Origin: Chromatiales bacterium
Lineage (GTDB): Bacteria; Pseudomonadota; Gammaproteobacteria; Chromatiales; Chromatiaceae
Reading direction: 5' to 3'
DNA: 44,624 nt
NCBI GenBank assembly: GCA_030145425.1
Contig: JAQYVO010000306.1
Location: forward strand, 1-44,624
The notes below the pieces were generated by a model. That model saw only the letters and a list, made by a program, of their open reading frames with translations. It did not search any database and was not told the origin of the DNA. Below, one piece after another: positions 26,305 through 37,425 of this stretch (positions are counted from its first letter, which is position 1; each line of letters begins with the position of its first letter). The position numbers and the translations under genes are program-made.

Positions 26305-28089
26305 ATGTGCGGGTTGTGCGGGGAGTTGAGATTCGACGGTAAACCGGCCGATCTTGGGGCCATACAGCGCATGACCGCCCGTCTTGAACGCAGAGGCCCG
26401 GATCATGACGGCACCTACAGCGATGGTCCCCTTGGTTTCGGGCACCGGCGTCTGGCAGTCATCGACCTTTCCGAGCATGCCAATCAGCCGATGGTGGATC
26501 AGGAACTGGGGCTGGCGCTGGTCTTTAACGGGACCATCTATAATTACCCCGCCCTCCGGGAGGAGCTCAAGGAAAAGGGCTATCACTTCTACTCCAGCGG
26601 AGACACCGAGGTGATCCTCAAGGCATGGCACGCCTGGGGTGAGGCCTGTGTCGAGCGTCTGCACGGGATGTTCGCCTTCGTCGTTTGGGATCAGCACAGC
26701 CGGACCCTGTTTCTGGCGCGTGACCGGTTGGGGATCAAGCCGCTCTATTACGCCTCGGACAGGGAGCGGGTCCGATTCGCCTCTAATCCCCAGGCCCTGT
26801 TGGCCGGCGGGAATATTGATACCGCCATCGATCCGGTGGGCCTGCATCATCAGTTCACCCTTCATGCGGTGATTCCCGCGCCGAATACCATATTGCGGGG
26901 AATCAGGAAACTGGCCCCCGCACACTGCATGACCGTTAATCCTGACGGACAATCGAAGGAGCGAAGGTATTGGCGCCTGGAGGCATCCAGGCCGGAACAG
27001 CCGAAGACCGACGGTGAGTGGCTGGAGTCGATCCACGACATGCTGCGTTCGGCGGTGCAGAAGCGAAACGAGATCGCCGATGTGCCCGTGGGGGTGCTGT
27101 TGTCGGGTGGTCTCGATTCCAGTCTGCTGGTGGCGCTGCTGGCGGAGTCCGGGATCTCGGATCTGAGGACCTTTTCCGTGGGTTTCGAAGACCACCCATC
27201 GGAAAAAGGGAGCGAGTTCGAATTTTCGGACCAGGTGGTGGAGCGCTACCGCACCCGGCACCGCAAGTTCATGATCCCCAACGACCAGGTGCTGGAACGC
27301 CTGCCCGAGGCGGTCGACGCCATGGCCGAACCCATGTTCGGCCAGGATGCCGTCGCCTTCTACCTGCTGGGCGAGCAGGTTTCGAAGGAGATCAAGGTGG
27401 TGCAGTCAGGACAGGGCGCGGACGAGGTTTTCGGCGGCTACTTCTGGTACCCAAGAATGATGGCGGAAAGCACCGGTACGCCGGTGGAGCGGTTTGCCAG
27501 GCACTATTTCGACCGTGACCACGGGGAGTTTCTGCAAATGGTCTCGCGGGACTACCGGGGGGAAGATCACACCTCCGACAGGATAGCGCGATTACTGGCG
27601 GAACCGGGTGCCGACAGTTTTATGGATGCGGTTTTGAGGATGGATACCACAACCCTCATCGTGGACGATCCGGTGAAGCGGGTGGACAATATGACCATGG
27701 CCTGGGGGCTGGAGGCGCGGGTGCCATTCCTCGATCACCAGCTGGTGGAACTGGCCGCAAGCTGTCCGCCGGAGCTGAAACTGCGGGAGGGAGGGAAATA
27801 TCCGCTCAAGGCGATGGCCAGGGGGTTGTTGCCGGACGCGATTATTGACCGCCCCAAGGGCTATTTTCCCATGCCGGCCTTGAAATTCATCCGGGGAAGC
27901 TTCCTGGAGTTCATGCGGGATATTCTGAACTCCCGGGCCTGCATCGATAGGAATCTTTATTCCCGGGCTTATGTGGATCTGCTACTGGCGACGCCGGAGA
28001 TGCATCACACACGGCTGCTCGGGAGCAAACTCTGGCATCTGGCGCTTCTGGAACTCTGGTTGCAGAGAAATATCGACGGAATCCGTTAA
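26305..28089 (+). CDS. AsnB-family amidotransferase, N-acetylglutaminylglutamine amidotransferase-like
   Basis: A 594-residue two-domain enzyme. The N-terminal class II glutaminase begins with Cys2 (MCGLCGELRFDG), has RRGPDHDGTY and the segment SSGDTEVILKAWHAWGE. The C-terminal synthetase domain has the ATP-binding PP-loop SGGLDSS (residues 267-273) and VVQSGQGADEVFGGYFWYP. Length and internal sequence fit the AsnO-like branch that makes the osmolyte N-acetylglutaminylglutamine amide better than true asparagine synthetase B (EAGEVFGGY..WYP and HHQFTLHAVIPAPNTIL regions). In NAGGN loci the gene is followed by a GNAT/ATP-grasp synthase and a peptidase; here neither is present. Asparagine synthesis therefore remains an alternative. 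Confidence 0.8.
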   Translation: MCGLCGELRFDGKPADLGAIQRMTARLERRGPDHDGTYSDGPLGFGHRRLAVIDLSEHANQPMVDQELGLALVFNGTIYNYPALREELKEKGYHFYSSGDTEVILKAWHAWGEACVERLHGMFAFVVWDQHSRTLFLARDRLGIKPLYYASDRERVRFASNPQALLAGGNIDTAIDPVGLHHQFTLHAVIPAPNTILRGIRKLAPAHCMTVNPDGQSKERRYWRLEASRPEQPKTDGEWLESIHDMLRSAVQKRNEIADVPVGVLLSGGLDSSLLVALLAESGISDLRTFSVGFEDHPSEKGSEFEFSDQVVERYRTRHRKFMIPNDQVLERLPEAVDAMAEPMFGQDAVAFYLLGEQVSKEIKVVQSGQGADEVFGGYFWYPRMMAESTGTPVERFARHYFDRDHGEFLQMVSRDYRGEDHTSDRIARLLAEPGADSFMDAVLRMDTTTLIVDDPVKRVDNMTMAWGLEARVPFLDHQLVELAASCPPELKLREGGKYPLKAMARGLLPDAIIDRPKGYFPMPALKFIRGSFLEFMRDILNSRACIDRNLYSRAYVDLLLATPEMHHTRLLGSKLWHLALLELWLQRNIDGIR

Positions 28090-28128
28090 CCTGCATTTAA
28101 TACCGGATTCTCATCGGAGAGTGAATCA

Positions 28129-28587
28129 ATGATCACAATCATCACAATCGCCCTTACGCTGCACCTGATCGGGGTCATTATCTGGGTCGGGGGTATGTTT
28201 TTCGCACACATGGCGTTACGGCCGGCGGTCAACGGACAACTGCAACCTCCGGTTCGTCTGCCCCTGATGCATCAGGTGTTAAAAATTTTTTTCCGCTGGG
28301 TCTGGCTTTCCGTGCTGCTGATTCTGGTTACCGGTCTCTGGGTGTTTCTAGGGGTCATGAAAGGGCAGGCTGCCATGTATATCCATCTGATGGCGGGATT
28401 CGGACTGCTGATGGCGGGGATCTTTACATATATCTATTTTGTACCGTTCAGGTTGATGGGGCAGGCACTCGATGCAGGTAACCTGCCCGAAGCCGGGGTC
28501 AGGATGGCGCTGATCAGGCGCCTTATCGGGGTCAATCTGATTCTGGGCCTCGCACTTTCTCTGCTGGGCGGGCTCAAACTTTTCTGA
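28129..28587 (+). CDS. CopD-like integral membrane protein
   Basis: A 152-residue protein with four membrane segments (about 5-27, 52-76, 84-106, 128-150). HLIGVIIWVGGMFFAHMALRP at the start, with the His and the Trp-Val-Gly-Gly turn, is the opening of the CopD (PF05425) fold. Members take part in copper handling or are putative electron-transfer membrane proteins; small stand-alone versions are not characterised. It starts 39 bp after the asnB-like gene on the same strand. The downstream region contains repeats and a stem followed by T7 that may terminate it. Confidence 0.75.
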   Translation: MITIITIALTLHLIGVIIWVGGMFFAHMALRPAVNGQLQPPVRLPLMHQVLKIFFRWVWLSVLLILVTGLWVFLGVMKGQAAMYIHLMAGFGLLMAGIFTYIYFVPFRLMGQALDAGNLPEAGVRMALIRRLIGVNLILGLALSLLGGLKLF

Positions 28588-28628
28588 GATCTTTTAAGCT
28601 TTTCACGCAGCAAATGCAGCAAATGCAG

Positions 28629-28737
28629 CCCGGATGAAGCGCAAGCGTAATCCGGGGGCGTTTCACCCGAGGTGCGGGATCCTGGATTCCACTGCGTTCC
28701 ATCCAGGCTACATCCAGGCTACATCCAGGATTTTTTT
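28629..28737. repeat. Palindromic repeats, 11-bp tandem and T-tract after the CopD-like gene
   Basis: CCCGGAT...ATCCGGG (28629-28656) and CCTGGAT...ATCCAGG (28681-28707) are two successive stems. The second is the same family as 407-433. Its 3' arm is tandemly repeated as ATCCAGGCTAC at 28701-28711 and 28712-28722, plus a partial third copy ATCCAGG, followed by TTTTTTT (28731-28737). The last arm plus T-run could act as a Rho-independent terminator. Confidence 0.7.
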
Positions 28738-28843
28738 ATAACGGCGGTGCCGCGGAACTTTAAATTGCCTGTAGGTGCCCATATTAAATAGCTACAGTCT
28801 TGTATCAGATGGCATATACCTGCCAATTTTTGAGGTTAAAGAG

Positions 28844-29182
28844 ATGGATGTGTTGGATCGAATCAAGGGCCAGGTGGAAGGAAATCCGGTCGTGCTCTAC
28901 ATGAAAGGGACTCCCCAGTTTCCCCAGTGCGGTTTTTCCTCGCGAGCGGCGGCGGCTTTAAACGACTGCGGTGTGAAGTTCGCTTACGTGAATGTTCTGG
29001 CCGATCCTGAGATTTTCGAGAATCTCCCCCGTTATGCGGATTGGCCCACTTTTCCTCAACTCTACATCAACGGTGAGTTGGTCGGGGGCTGCGATATCAC
29101 CCTTGAAATGCACCAAAGCGGAGACCTGAAGAAAATGACTGCGGAGGCGGCCGGGAACAGGCCGGCAGAAGAACAAGGCTGA
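28844..29182 (+). CDS. grxD: Monothiol glutaredoxin, Grx4 type
   Basis: A 112-residue glutaredoxin with the monothiol active site CGFS (QFPQCGFSSRAAAAL), the glutathione contacts WPTFPQLYINGELVGGCDI, and the Lys in MKGTP. Such proteins bind a [2Fe-2S] cluster with glutathione and BolA partners and deliver clusters in the cytoplasm. The start at 28844 is chosen over an ORF start 23 codons earlier, since the family begins MDVLDRIKGQVEGNPVVLYM. Convergent with rnt, as in E. coli where grxD and rnt are neighbours. Confidence 0.95.
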   Translation: MDVLDRIKGQVEGNPVVLYMKGTPQFPQCGFSSRAAAALNDCGVKFAYVNVLADPEIFENLPRYADWPTFPQLYINGELVGGCDITLEMHQSGDLKKMTAEAAGNRPAEEQG

Positions 29183-29239
29183 GGCGATGACCCGTGCAAC
29201 GGGTCTTCCCGCCGACACGCTGTAATCCTCGAGGCAAGA

Positions 29240-29875
29240 TCAAATCCAGGGTGCATCAGGGGTTTTCCGGCCCCACAGGTTCACAATTTTGCAGAAAAGA
29301 TCCGCGGTCCTTTCGGTGTCGTAGACCGCGCCGTGGGCCTGACTGCTGTCCCATTCCAGCCCAGCCGCCTGAACAGAGCGCGCCAGGACAGTCTGCCCGT
29401 AAGCCAGAGCTGCCAGGGAGACCGTGTCCAGGGTGCTGAAGGGATGAAGGGGGTTGCGTTTGTATCCGGTCCTTTCCACCGCGGCATTGATAAAGCCCAG
29501 ATCGAAGAAGGCGTTGTGACCCACCAAAATGCCGCGAGTGCAATCGCTGGCCTTGATCGCATTGCGTATGGGTTTGAATATCTTTTCCAAGGCTGATTTT
29601 TCATCAAGGGCCATGCGAAAGGGGTGGTCTGGATCGATGCCATTGAAAGCGAGGGCCTTGGGGTCAAGGTTGGCACCGGGAAAAGGCTGCACATGGCAGG
29701 AATGGGTCTCCAGGGGGATCAGTTGCCCCTGTTCGTCCATCCCGACAATCACGGCTGCCATCTCCAGCAGGGCATCTGTACGGGAATCGAAACCGGCGGT
29801 TTCTATATCGACCACAACCGGCAGGAAACCGCGAAAACGCCGGGCGATGGCCTTGTTGTATTGGATCTCGCTCAT
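29240..29875 (-). CDS. rnt: Ribonuclease T
   Basis: 3'-5' exoribonuclease of the DnaQ/DEDD family that trims tRNA and other stable RNA 3' ends. About 211 residues. Exonuclease motifs: [11 protein letters not shown] (Exo I, two acids), HNAFFDLGF (Exo II), and the HxxxxD motif [15 protein letters not shown] (Exo III). [12 protein letters not shown] and conserved [12 protein letters not shown] are specific to RNase T. The ATG at 29873-29875 is preferred over a GTG two codons upstream. Plausibly involved in maturing the tRNA-Ile of this window. Confidence 0.95.
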   Translation of the reverse strand: MSEIQYNKAIARRFRGFLPVVVDIETAGFDSRTDALLEMAAVIVGMDEQGQLIPLETHSCHVQPFPGANLDPKALAFNGIDPDHPFRMALDEKSALEKIFKPIRNAIKASDCTRGILVGHNAFFDLGFINAAVERTGYKRNPLHPFSTLDTVSLAALAYGQTVLARSVQAAGLEWDSSQAHGAVYDTERTADLFCKIVNLWGRKTPDAPWI

Positions 29876-30134
29876 GCGCACAGCTTAATGGATATAGGTC
29901 CGATAGAGAACGATCGCTAAACTATCCGCCGTTCGGGCCGAGTTAAATTGAAGTCATGCATCCCGGGGAATACCCGATGTTTTGCTCTGTTTCCATTGCT
30001 ATTGCGGCTTGGGAGCGAATATTGTGTAATTCCGGCCACGAGATTTTTATTGCCGGACCGGTTATCCTGCGGTCGTCTGTAGTATGAGTTGAAGGCTGCT
30101 TTAGTCGGCTTAAAATTAAAAAAGGTTAAGGACA

Positions 30135-30968
30135 ATGGCCGTCTACGGGGTGTGGGCTCGGTTTACAATCACGCTTATTGCGCTTATACCGCTTTTTCTG
30201 TCTGGTTGTGCGACTACGTCCGATTTTGCCGATCCCCGGGACCCTTGGGAAGGCTTCAATCGGGGGATGTTCACATTCAACGACGATGTTGACGCTGCCT
30301 TTGTTCGGCCGATTGCCAAGGGATACAAGGCAATCACACCAGCCCCTATTGACCAGGGAATCACCAATTTTTTCCTCAATCTCGCCGATTTCAACTCTGC
30401 GGTTAACAACCTTTTGCAATTTAAACTGGAGCGTTCAGCCAACGACTTCGGGCGTCTGGCAATCAATTCAACGATCGGCATACTTGGATTCATAGATGTT
30501 GCAAGTAACATGAATCTGCCCAAACACAGTGAGGATTTTGGCCAGACCCTCGGGGTTTGGGGGTTCCAGCCGGGCCCGTATGTGGTACTTCCTTTCCTCG
30601 GCCCGAGTTCCGTGAGGGACACCATTGGCCTAGTTCCGGACTGGTATATGGCACCGATTCGATGGATACCCACCAGTACCGCTGTCACTTGGGGAACGCT
30701 GGGGTTGTGGTTCATCGACCGGCGGGCCGATCTGCTGGGTGCAAGCAGGGTACTGGAGATGGCCGCGTTGGATCCTTACGAATTTATACGTGACGCCTAT
30801 CTTCAGAAGCGCGAGTACGATGTATTTGACGGCAATCTACCTCCCGAGTCTTTCGATGAATTTGAAGATGAATTTGAAGATGGATTCGAAGACATGACGG
30901 AACCCGATGATTTGGAATCTTCCGGGACGGAGATTCCCGGCCTCCTCCAGCCTTCCAACGAACCTTAG
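30135..30968 (+). CDS. mlaA: MlaA (VacJ) outer-membrane lipoprotein
   Basis: Outer-membrane lipoprotein that removes phospholipids from the outer leaflet and passes them to MlaC for return to the inner membrane. Lipobox LSGC with Cys25; then DPWEGFNRGMFTFNDDVD, RPIAKGYKAITP and GLVPDWYMAPIRW-like conserved parts of the MlaA ring. At 277 residues it is longer than E. coli MlaA (251) because of an acidic C-terminal tail made of DEFEDEFEDGFED, which is low complexity and unusual. Start supported by AAGGTTAAGGA. Other mla genes are not adjacent. Confidence 0.94.
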   Translation: MAVYGVWARFTITLIALIPLFLSGCATTSDFADPRDPWEGFNRGMFTFNDDVDAAFVRPIAKGYKAITPAPIDQGITNFFLNLADFNSAVNNLLQFKLERSANDFGRLAINSTIGILGFIDVASNMNLPKHSEDFGQTLGVWGFQPGPYVVLPFLGPSSVRDTIGLVPDWYMAPIRWIPTSTAVTWGTLGLWFIDRRADLLGASRVLEMAALDPYEFIRDAYLQKREYDVFDGNLPPESFDEFEDEFEDGFEDMTEPDDLESSGTEIPGLLQPSNEP

Positions 30969-31017
30969 ACGCTCCCGCAGTAATAAATAATATTTATCCG
31001 GTATAAAATAATTGTAT

Positions 31018-31046
31018 TTGTTAATTTAAGAAAATGCTTATATTCT
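31018..31046 (+). promoter_or_regulatory. Candidate promoter of the sulfur globule pair
   Basis: TTGTTA (31018-31023) and TATTCT (31041-31046) are separated by 17 bp, about 85 bp upstream of the start at 31130, in an AT-rich stretch (30985-31050) that contrasts with the GC-rich surroundings. Both hexamers match 4 of 6 consensus bases. Read by eye. Confidence 0.4.
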
Positions 31047-31129
31047 GTTTCTCCATGAGGGCAAGGCAGTACCAGCTTTCAAAACTTTACAGACTACTTG
31101 ATTAACACATCAGAATTTGGAGATTAGAT

Positions 31130-31501
31130 ATGAGAACTATCGTTAAAGTTGCTGCGATTGCCGCGTTGATTGGTGCCTCTGCTTCCGCTTCCGCATGGTG
31201 GGGCGGCGGGCCTTGGGGTGGACCCGGATATGGTAATGGTAACGGATACAACGACTGGATGGGCGACGGTTTCGGCGACATGTTCGGTGACATGAACTTC
31301 AACATGAACACCAGTGCCCGTGGATCCGGATACGGTCGTGGAAACGGATACGGTCGCGGATACGGTTACGGCAATCAGTATGGCGGCTATGGCGCACCTT
31401 ACGGCTACGGCGCACCTTACGGCTACGGCGCTCCTTACACTGCCCCGTACGGCGCACCTGGCATGGTTGCCCCTCAGGCAGCGGCTGCCCCAACCAAGTA
31501 A
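31130..31501 (+). CDS. Sulfur globule family protein, Gly/Tyr/Asn-rich
   Basis: A 123-residue exported structural protein. Signal peptide of ~22 residues ending SASASA, then a mature start [18 protein letters not shown]. The composition is dominated by Gly, Tyr, Asn and Pro, with a [15 protein letters not shown] segment, Gly-Arg-Tyr repeats ([15 protein letters not shown]) and three copies of GAPYGYG at the C-terminus. This matches the SgpA/B/C type proteins that form the envelope around periplasmic sulfur globules in Allochromatium and related bacteria. Ribosome binding site GGAG. Followed by a second exported gene with a very similar signal and mature end. Family assignment by composition and motif memory. 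Confidence 0.82.
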   Translation: MRTIVKVAAIAALIGASASASAWWGGGPWGGPGYGNGNGYNDWMGDGFGDMFGDMNFNMNTSARGSGYGRGNGYGRGYGYGNQYGGYGAPYGYGAPYGYGAPYTAPYGAPGMVAPQAAAAPTK

Positions 31502-31575
31502 GTATCCCATGGTACAAAATCCCCACCCTTCATGGATGACGATACGGCACAAGGTGGTGCCGTCGGGATAAACAT

Positions 31576-31601
31576 CGACAGGCCCTTCCAAGGGCCTGTC
31601 G
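31576..31601 (+). promoter_or_regulatory. Stem-loop between the two sulfur globule genes
   Basis: Perfect 12-bp arms CGACAGGCCCTT (31576-31587) and AAGGGCCTGTCG (31590-31601) with almost no loop, 18 bp before the next start codon and without a following T-run. It may act as a partial terminator or as an mRNA-stabilising hairpin that keeps the first product more abundant than the second; that role is inferred. Confidence 0.6.
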
Positions 31602-31618
31602 CATAATTCGAGGTCATA

Positions 31619-32392
31619 ATGATGAAAAAATTAACCACAGTGATTGCCGTTGCCGCATTGGCAACCGTTTCCATGACAGCCAGCGCCTGGTGGAGCGGCC
31701 CCACAGGGCAACAGTTTTGCAATGACGGCACGGCAGATGCCAACGCCGGTGCTGGAATGGGCTCAAGCGTGAACAGTCGGATGGCGGGCAGAGGACATGG
31801 CTTTGGCCGTGATTTCCATGGACACCCTTTCGGTGCCCAGCCCTATGGTGTCATGCCGCCGGTTGCCATGACTGAAGCTCAGCAGCAGCAGTTTGCGGAG
31901 CAGCAGAAAGCTTTTGCAGAACAGCAGGCCAAGGCATACGAGCAGATGATGGCTACCCGTAACCAGCGCGCCCAGCAGTTTGCCGCAGGTCCGGATCAGA
32001 TGCCCGCTCCTTTCACCGCCGATCCCATGGCGTTCGATCGTCCTTTCGGAATGGGAATGGAAGACAGAGATGCACGCAGGGAAGAAGTCCGCAAGATGAT
32101 GGAAGAGCGACAGAAGGCCTTTGCCGCACAGCGCCCCGCCAGCTTTGATGCCGCGGAACGGGATGCGCGTTTCGAGCAAATGCGCAGTCAGATGGAAGAG
32201 CGCCGCAACCAGTTTGCGACCCGGATGCCCTCTGAGCGTGCAGCAGCTCCCCGTGAAGCCCGTCATGACGAAGTTGTCAGGCAGATGGAAGAACGTCGTG
32301 CAGAGATGATGAAGCGTGTGGAAGAACAGCACGCCACGATGCGCAGGGATTTCGACCAACGCAGAGCGGCTCCGCGGCCCCGCGACATCTGA
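31619..32392 (+). CDS. Exported coiled-coil protein, probable second sulfur globule protein
   Basis: A 257-residue protein with signal peptide MMKKLTTVIAVAALATVSMTASA and mature start WWSGPTGQQF, the same WW(G/S)G opening as the preceding globule protein. The rest is Gln, Glu, Arg, Met and Ala-rich with repeating QQQQFAEQQKAFAEQQ, REEVRKMMEERQKAFAAQR, FEQMRSQMEERRNQFATR and EVVRQMEERRAEMMKR units, so long coiled coils are expected. One cysteine. In Allochromatium the abundant globule protein SgpD is a coiled-coil protein; this is a plausible counterpart, but the equivalence is inferred. An alternative is a CpxP/Spy-like periplasmic helical protein. Confidence 0.75.
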   Translation: MMKKLTTVIAVAALATVSMTASAWWSGPTGQQFCNDGTADANAGAGMGSSVNSRMAGRGHGFGRDFHGHPFGAQPYGVMPPVAMTEAQQQQFAEQQKAFAEQQAKAYEQMMATRNQRAQQFAAGPDQMPAPFTADPMAFDRPFGMGMEDRDARREEVRKMMEERQKAFAAQRPASFDAAERDARFEQMRSQMEERRNQFATRMPSERAAAPREARHDEVVRQMEERRAEMMKRVEEQHATMRRDFDQRRAAPRPRDI

Positions 32393-32447
32393 TCGGCAAT
32401 CCAACCAGCCCCTGTCGTTTTTGCGGCGGCGGCCGGTAAGCGGTACC

Positions 32448-32482
32448 AAAAGCCTGCAGGTTTATCACCTGCAGGCTTTTTT
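32448..32482 (+). terminator. Rho-independent terminator after the sulfur globule genes
   Basis: AAAAGCCTGCAGGT (32448-32461) and ACCTGCAGGCTTTT (32467-32480) are perfect complements around TTATC, ending in six T. A textbook terminator 55 bp after the stop codon, closing the two-gene unit; the A-rich left side makes it potentially active in both directions. Confidence 0.85.
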
Positions 32483-32936
32483 CTTTCCATACCGGGCTTT
32501 CCAACTTTATTACCCTATTACCCTGCTTCGCAGACCCAATGCTTCATCGCCCGCCATCGCTTGTCTTTCGGATTTTATTGCAGAGCATTTCAAACAGTTT
32601 CAGGCGTGGGTGGCTTGAATAACGGCAATTTCCGCCGGAGTTCGGCCCGATTGCCCTACTTTTTCCCGAGCTTCGGACTACACTCCTCCAGGAGAATCGA
32701 TACACCCCGCGTGTACCAATCCGAAAACGCCGCTGTAGATACTCAGCCCGCAGCCCGTTAGCTGGTATCGCTGTTGTAACTTATGTATATTAATTTGATC
32801 AATATAAAGAATTGTAAATACCAATATTCAAAAGGGTAATCATTGAAGGTGGCCGAACCCGAGATGAAACGAGCACCCGGGAATTGCGGAAACCTGTACA
32901 AATATTCAAGGGCAGCCTTGTGAGAGTGACATTGAA
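32483..32936. promoter_or_regulatory. Upstream region of the pyruvate dehydrogenase operon
   Basis: 454 bp without a believable gene. The part from about 32760 to 32830 is AT-rich (TATGTATATTAATTTGATCAATATAAAG) and is the likely promoter zone of aceE, with TTGATCAATA as one palindromic feature, but no hexamer pair with correct spacing and good match was found. No repeat or RNA structure noticed. Confidence 0.35.
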
Positions 32937-35581
<2,645 letters not shown>

Positions 35582-35585
<4 letters not shown>

Positions 35586-37267
35586 CCGGAGAACCACAAG
35601 TGACTACCGAAACAAAAGTCTTAGTGCCTGACATAGGCGATTTCGAGGGGGTCGAGGTGATCGAGGTCCTGGTCGCTCCGGGAGATCAGGTGGCCGTGGA
35701 GGATTCCCTGATCACCCTGGAGAGCGACAAGGCCACCATGGAGATACCGTCGCCTTATGCGGGTGAGATCAAAGAGGTGATCATCAAGGTTGGTGACAAC
35801 GTGACGGTGGGGGATCTGATCCTGATCATTGAGGAGAAAGCCTCCGCCGGGGTACTGGAGGAGCCGCAGAGTAGTGTGGACGAACCGCCGGAACCGCCGG
35901 AACCGCCGAAGCATCAGGAGGAGCCTCCGGCATCAGTTGAGACGAATGTCCTGGTGCCGGACATCGGCGACTTCTCGGGTGTCGAGGTGCTCGAGGTGCT
36001 CGTGAACCCCGGGGACAGGGTGGAAGTGGAAGACTCACTGATTACCCTGGAGAGTGACAAGGCCACCATGGAGATCCCATCGCCGTCGGCCGGTGAGGTC
36101 AGGCAGGTGAACACCAAGGTGGGTGACAAGGTTACGGAGGGAGACTTGCTCCTGACCCTGCTGATGGATGGCGCCGCCAAACCTCAGGCTGCCCAGTCGG
36201 GGGGGGCGACAGAGTCATCGTTGCCGCAGCCTGCGTCTGAAGAGGTGGGGACGGTACAGGCGCCGGCGCCGGTGGAATTCCAGTCTGCCAGGAGACTGCC
36301 GGGGGAAAAGGAGTCCTCGCCACCGCCATTGCCGATCCGCCCGGCAGACACCAAGTCACTGACGGCCCATGCCAGCCCCTCGGTGCGGCGTTTTGCCCGG
36401 GAACTGGGTGCTGACCTGCTGCAGATACGAGGCAGCGGTCCGAAGGGGCGCATCACCCGGGAAGACGTGCAGGCATTTATCAAGAAGACGCTCCGCAGCG
36501 GGGGGGCAGTCGTACCAACCGCCGGCCCCCTTCAACTGCCGGGGATTCGGGCCGTGGATTTTTCAGCATTCGGGGAGGTGGAGGAAAAGCCTCTTGTACG
36601 GATCCAGAAAATCAGCGGAGCCCACCTTACTGCCAGCTGGCTGAACATCCCCCATGTCACCCAGTTCGACGAAGCAGACATAACGGACCTGGAGGCCTTT
36701 CGTCAGGCTCAGAAGGCAGATGCGGCCCGGCAGGAAATCCGCCTGACCATGCTGCCGCTGCTGATGAAGGCGTGCATTGGTGCCCTGAAGGCGATGCCCG
36801 CGTTCAACAGTTCCCTGAGTGCTGATGGGGAGTGTCTGGTATACAAGAAGTACTTCCATATAGGCGTTGCAGTGGACACGCCCAATGGCCTTGTGGTGCC
36901 GGTGGTCAGAAACGTGGATGCCAAAGGCGTTTTGGAATTGGCGGCCGAATTGATGGAAACGAGCGCCCGGGCGAGGGCGGGGAAACTGCTGCCTGCGGAT
37001 ATGCAGGGCGGCTGTTTTACCATTTCGAGTCTCGGCGGTATCGGCGGGACCAGCTTCACGCCCATCATCAATGCACCCGAGGTAGCCATACTCGGGGTTT
37101 CCCGGTCATTCAACAAACCGGTGTGGGACGGAAAGACGTTCCAGCCGAGACTGATGCTGCCGCTCTCGCTCTCTTACGACCATCGTGTGATCGATGGGGC
37201 ACAGGCCGCCAGATTTTCCAGCCTTTTGGTGGGGCTGCTGTCTGATATGCGGAGACTGCTGCTATAA
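35582..37267 (+). CDS. aceF: Dihydrolipoamide acetyltransferase (E2) with two lipoyl domains
   Basis: Core subunit of the pyruvate dehydrogenase complex, 561 residues. Two lipoyl domains with lipoylated Lys50 and Lys160, both in ITLESDKATMEIPSP, are separated by a short Pro/Glu linker (EPPEPPEPPKHQEEPP). A peripheral subunit-binding domain follows at ~262-302 (ASPSVRRFARELGADL...GPKGRITREDVQAF). The catalytic domain ends with SYDHRVIDGAQAARF, active His534. The two lipoyl domains are nearly identical over their central part, a recent duplication or gene conversion. E. coli has three, many relatives one or two. Coupled to aceE by an ATGA overlap. Confidence 0.97.
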
Positions 37268-37330
37268 ATAATTTCGTTTTATCCATGGATTAAGATAATC
37301 TTAGCGGTGCGCTAAGACACGAACTGATCC

Positions 37331-37378
37331 CGTACAGAGCCCTACACACCAAGGTGATGTCTATCAGGCTCTGTACGC
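37331..37378. promoter_or_regulatory. Inverted repeat between aceF and lpdA
   Basis: CGTACAGAGCC (37331-37341) and GGCTCTGTACG (37368-37378) are perfect 11-bp complements; the loop contains a further CACC/GGTG pairing. No T-tract follows. In a 158-bp gap inside an otherwise tight operon it could uncouple lpdA from aceEF, which suits an E3 shared with other dehydrogenases. The function is inferred. Confidence 0.6.
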
Positions 37379-37425
37379 ATTCCAATAGAAAAAATACTCA
37401 TACCCTTAATGGATAAGGATGACGC

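Noticed and set aside
26176-27261. The gnd frame stays open for 362 more codons upstream
   Set aside because: It runs antisense through the asnB-like gene, and the 6-phosphogluconate dehydrogenase family starts at MAAADIGLIG with its own AGGGGGA ribosome binding site. It is an artefact of codon bias in the opposite gene.
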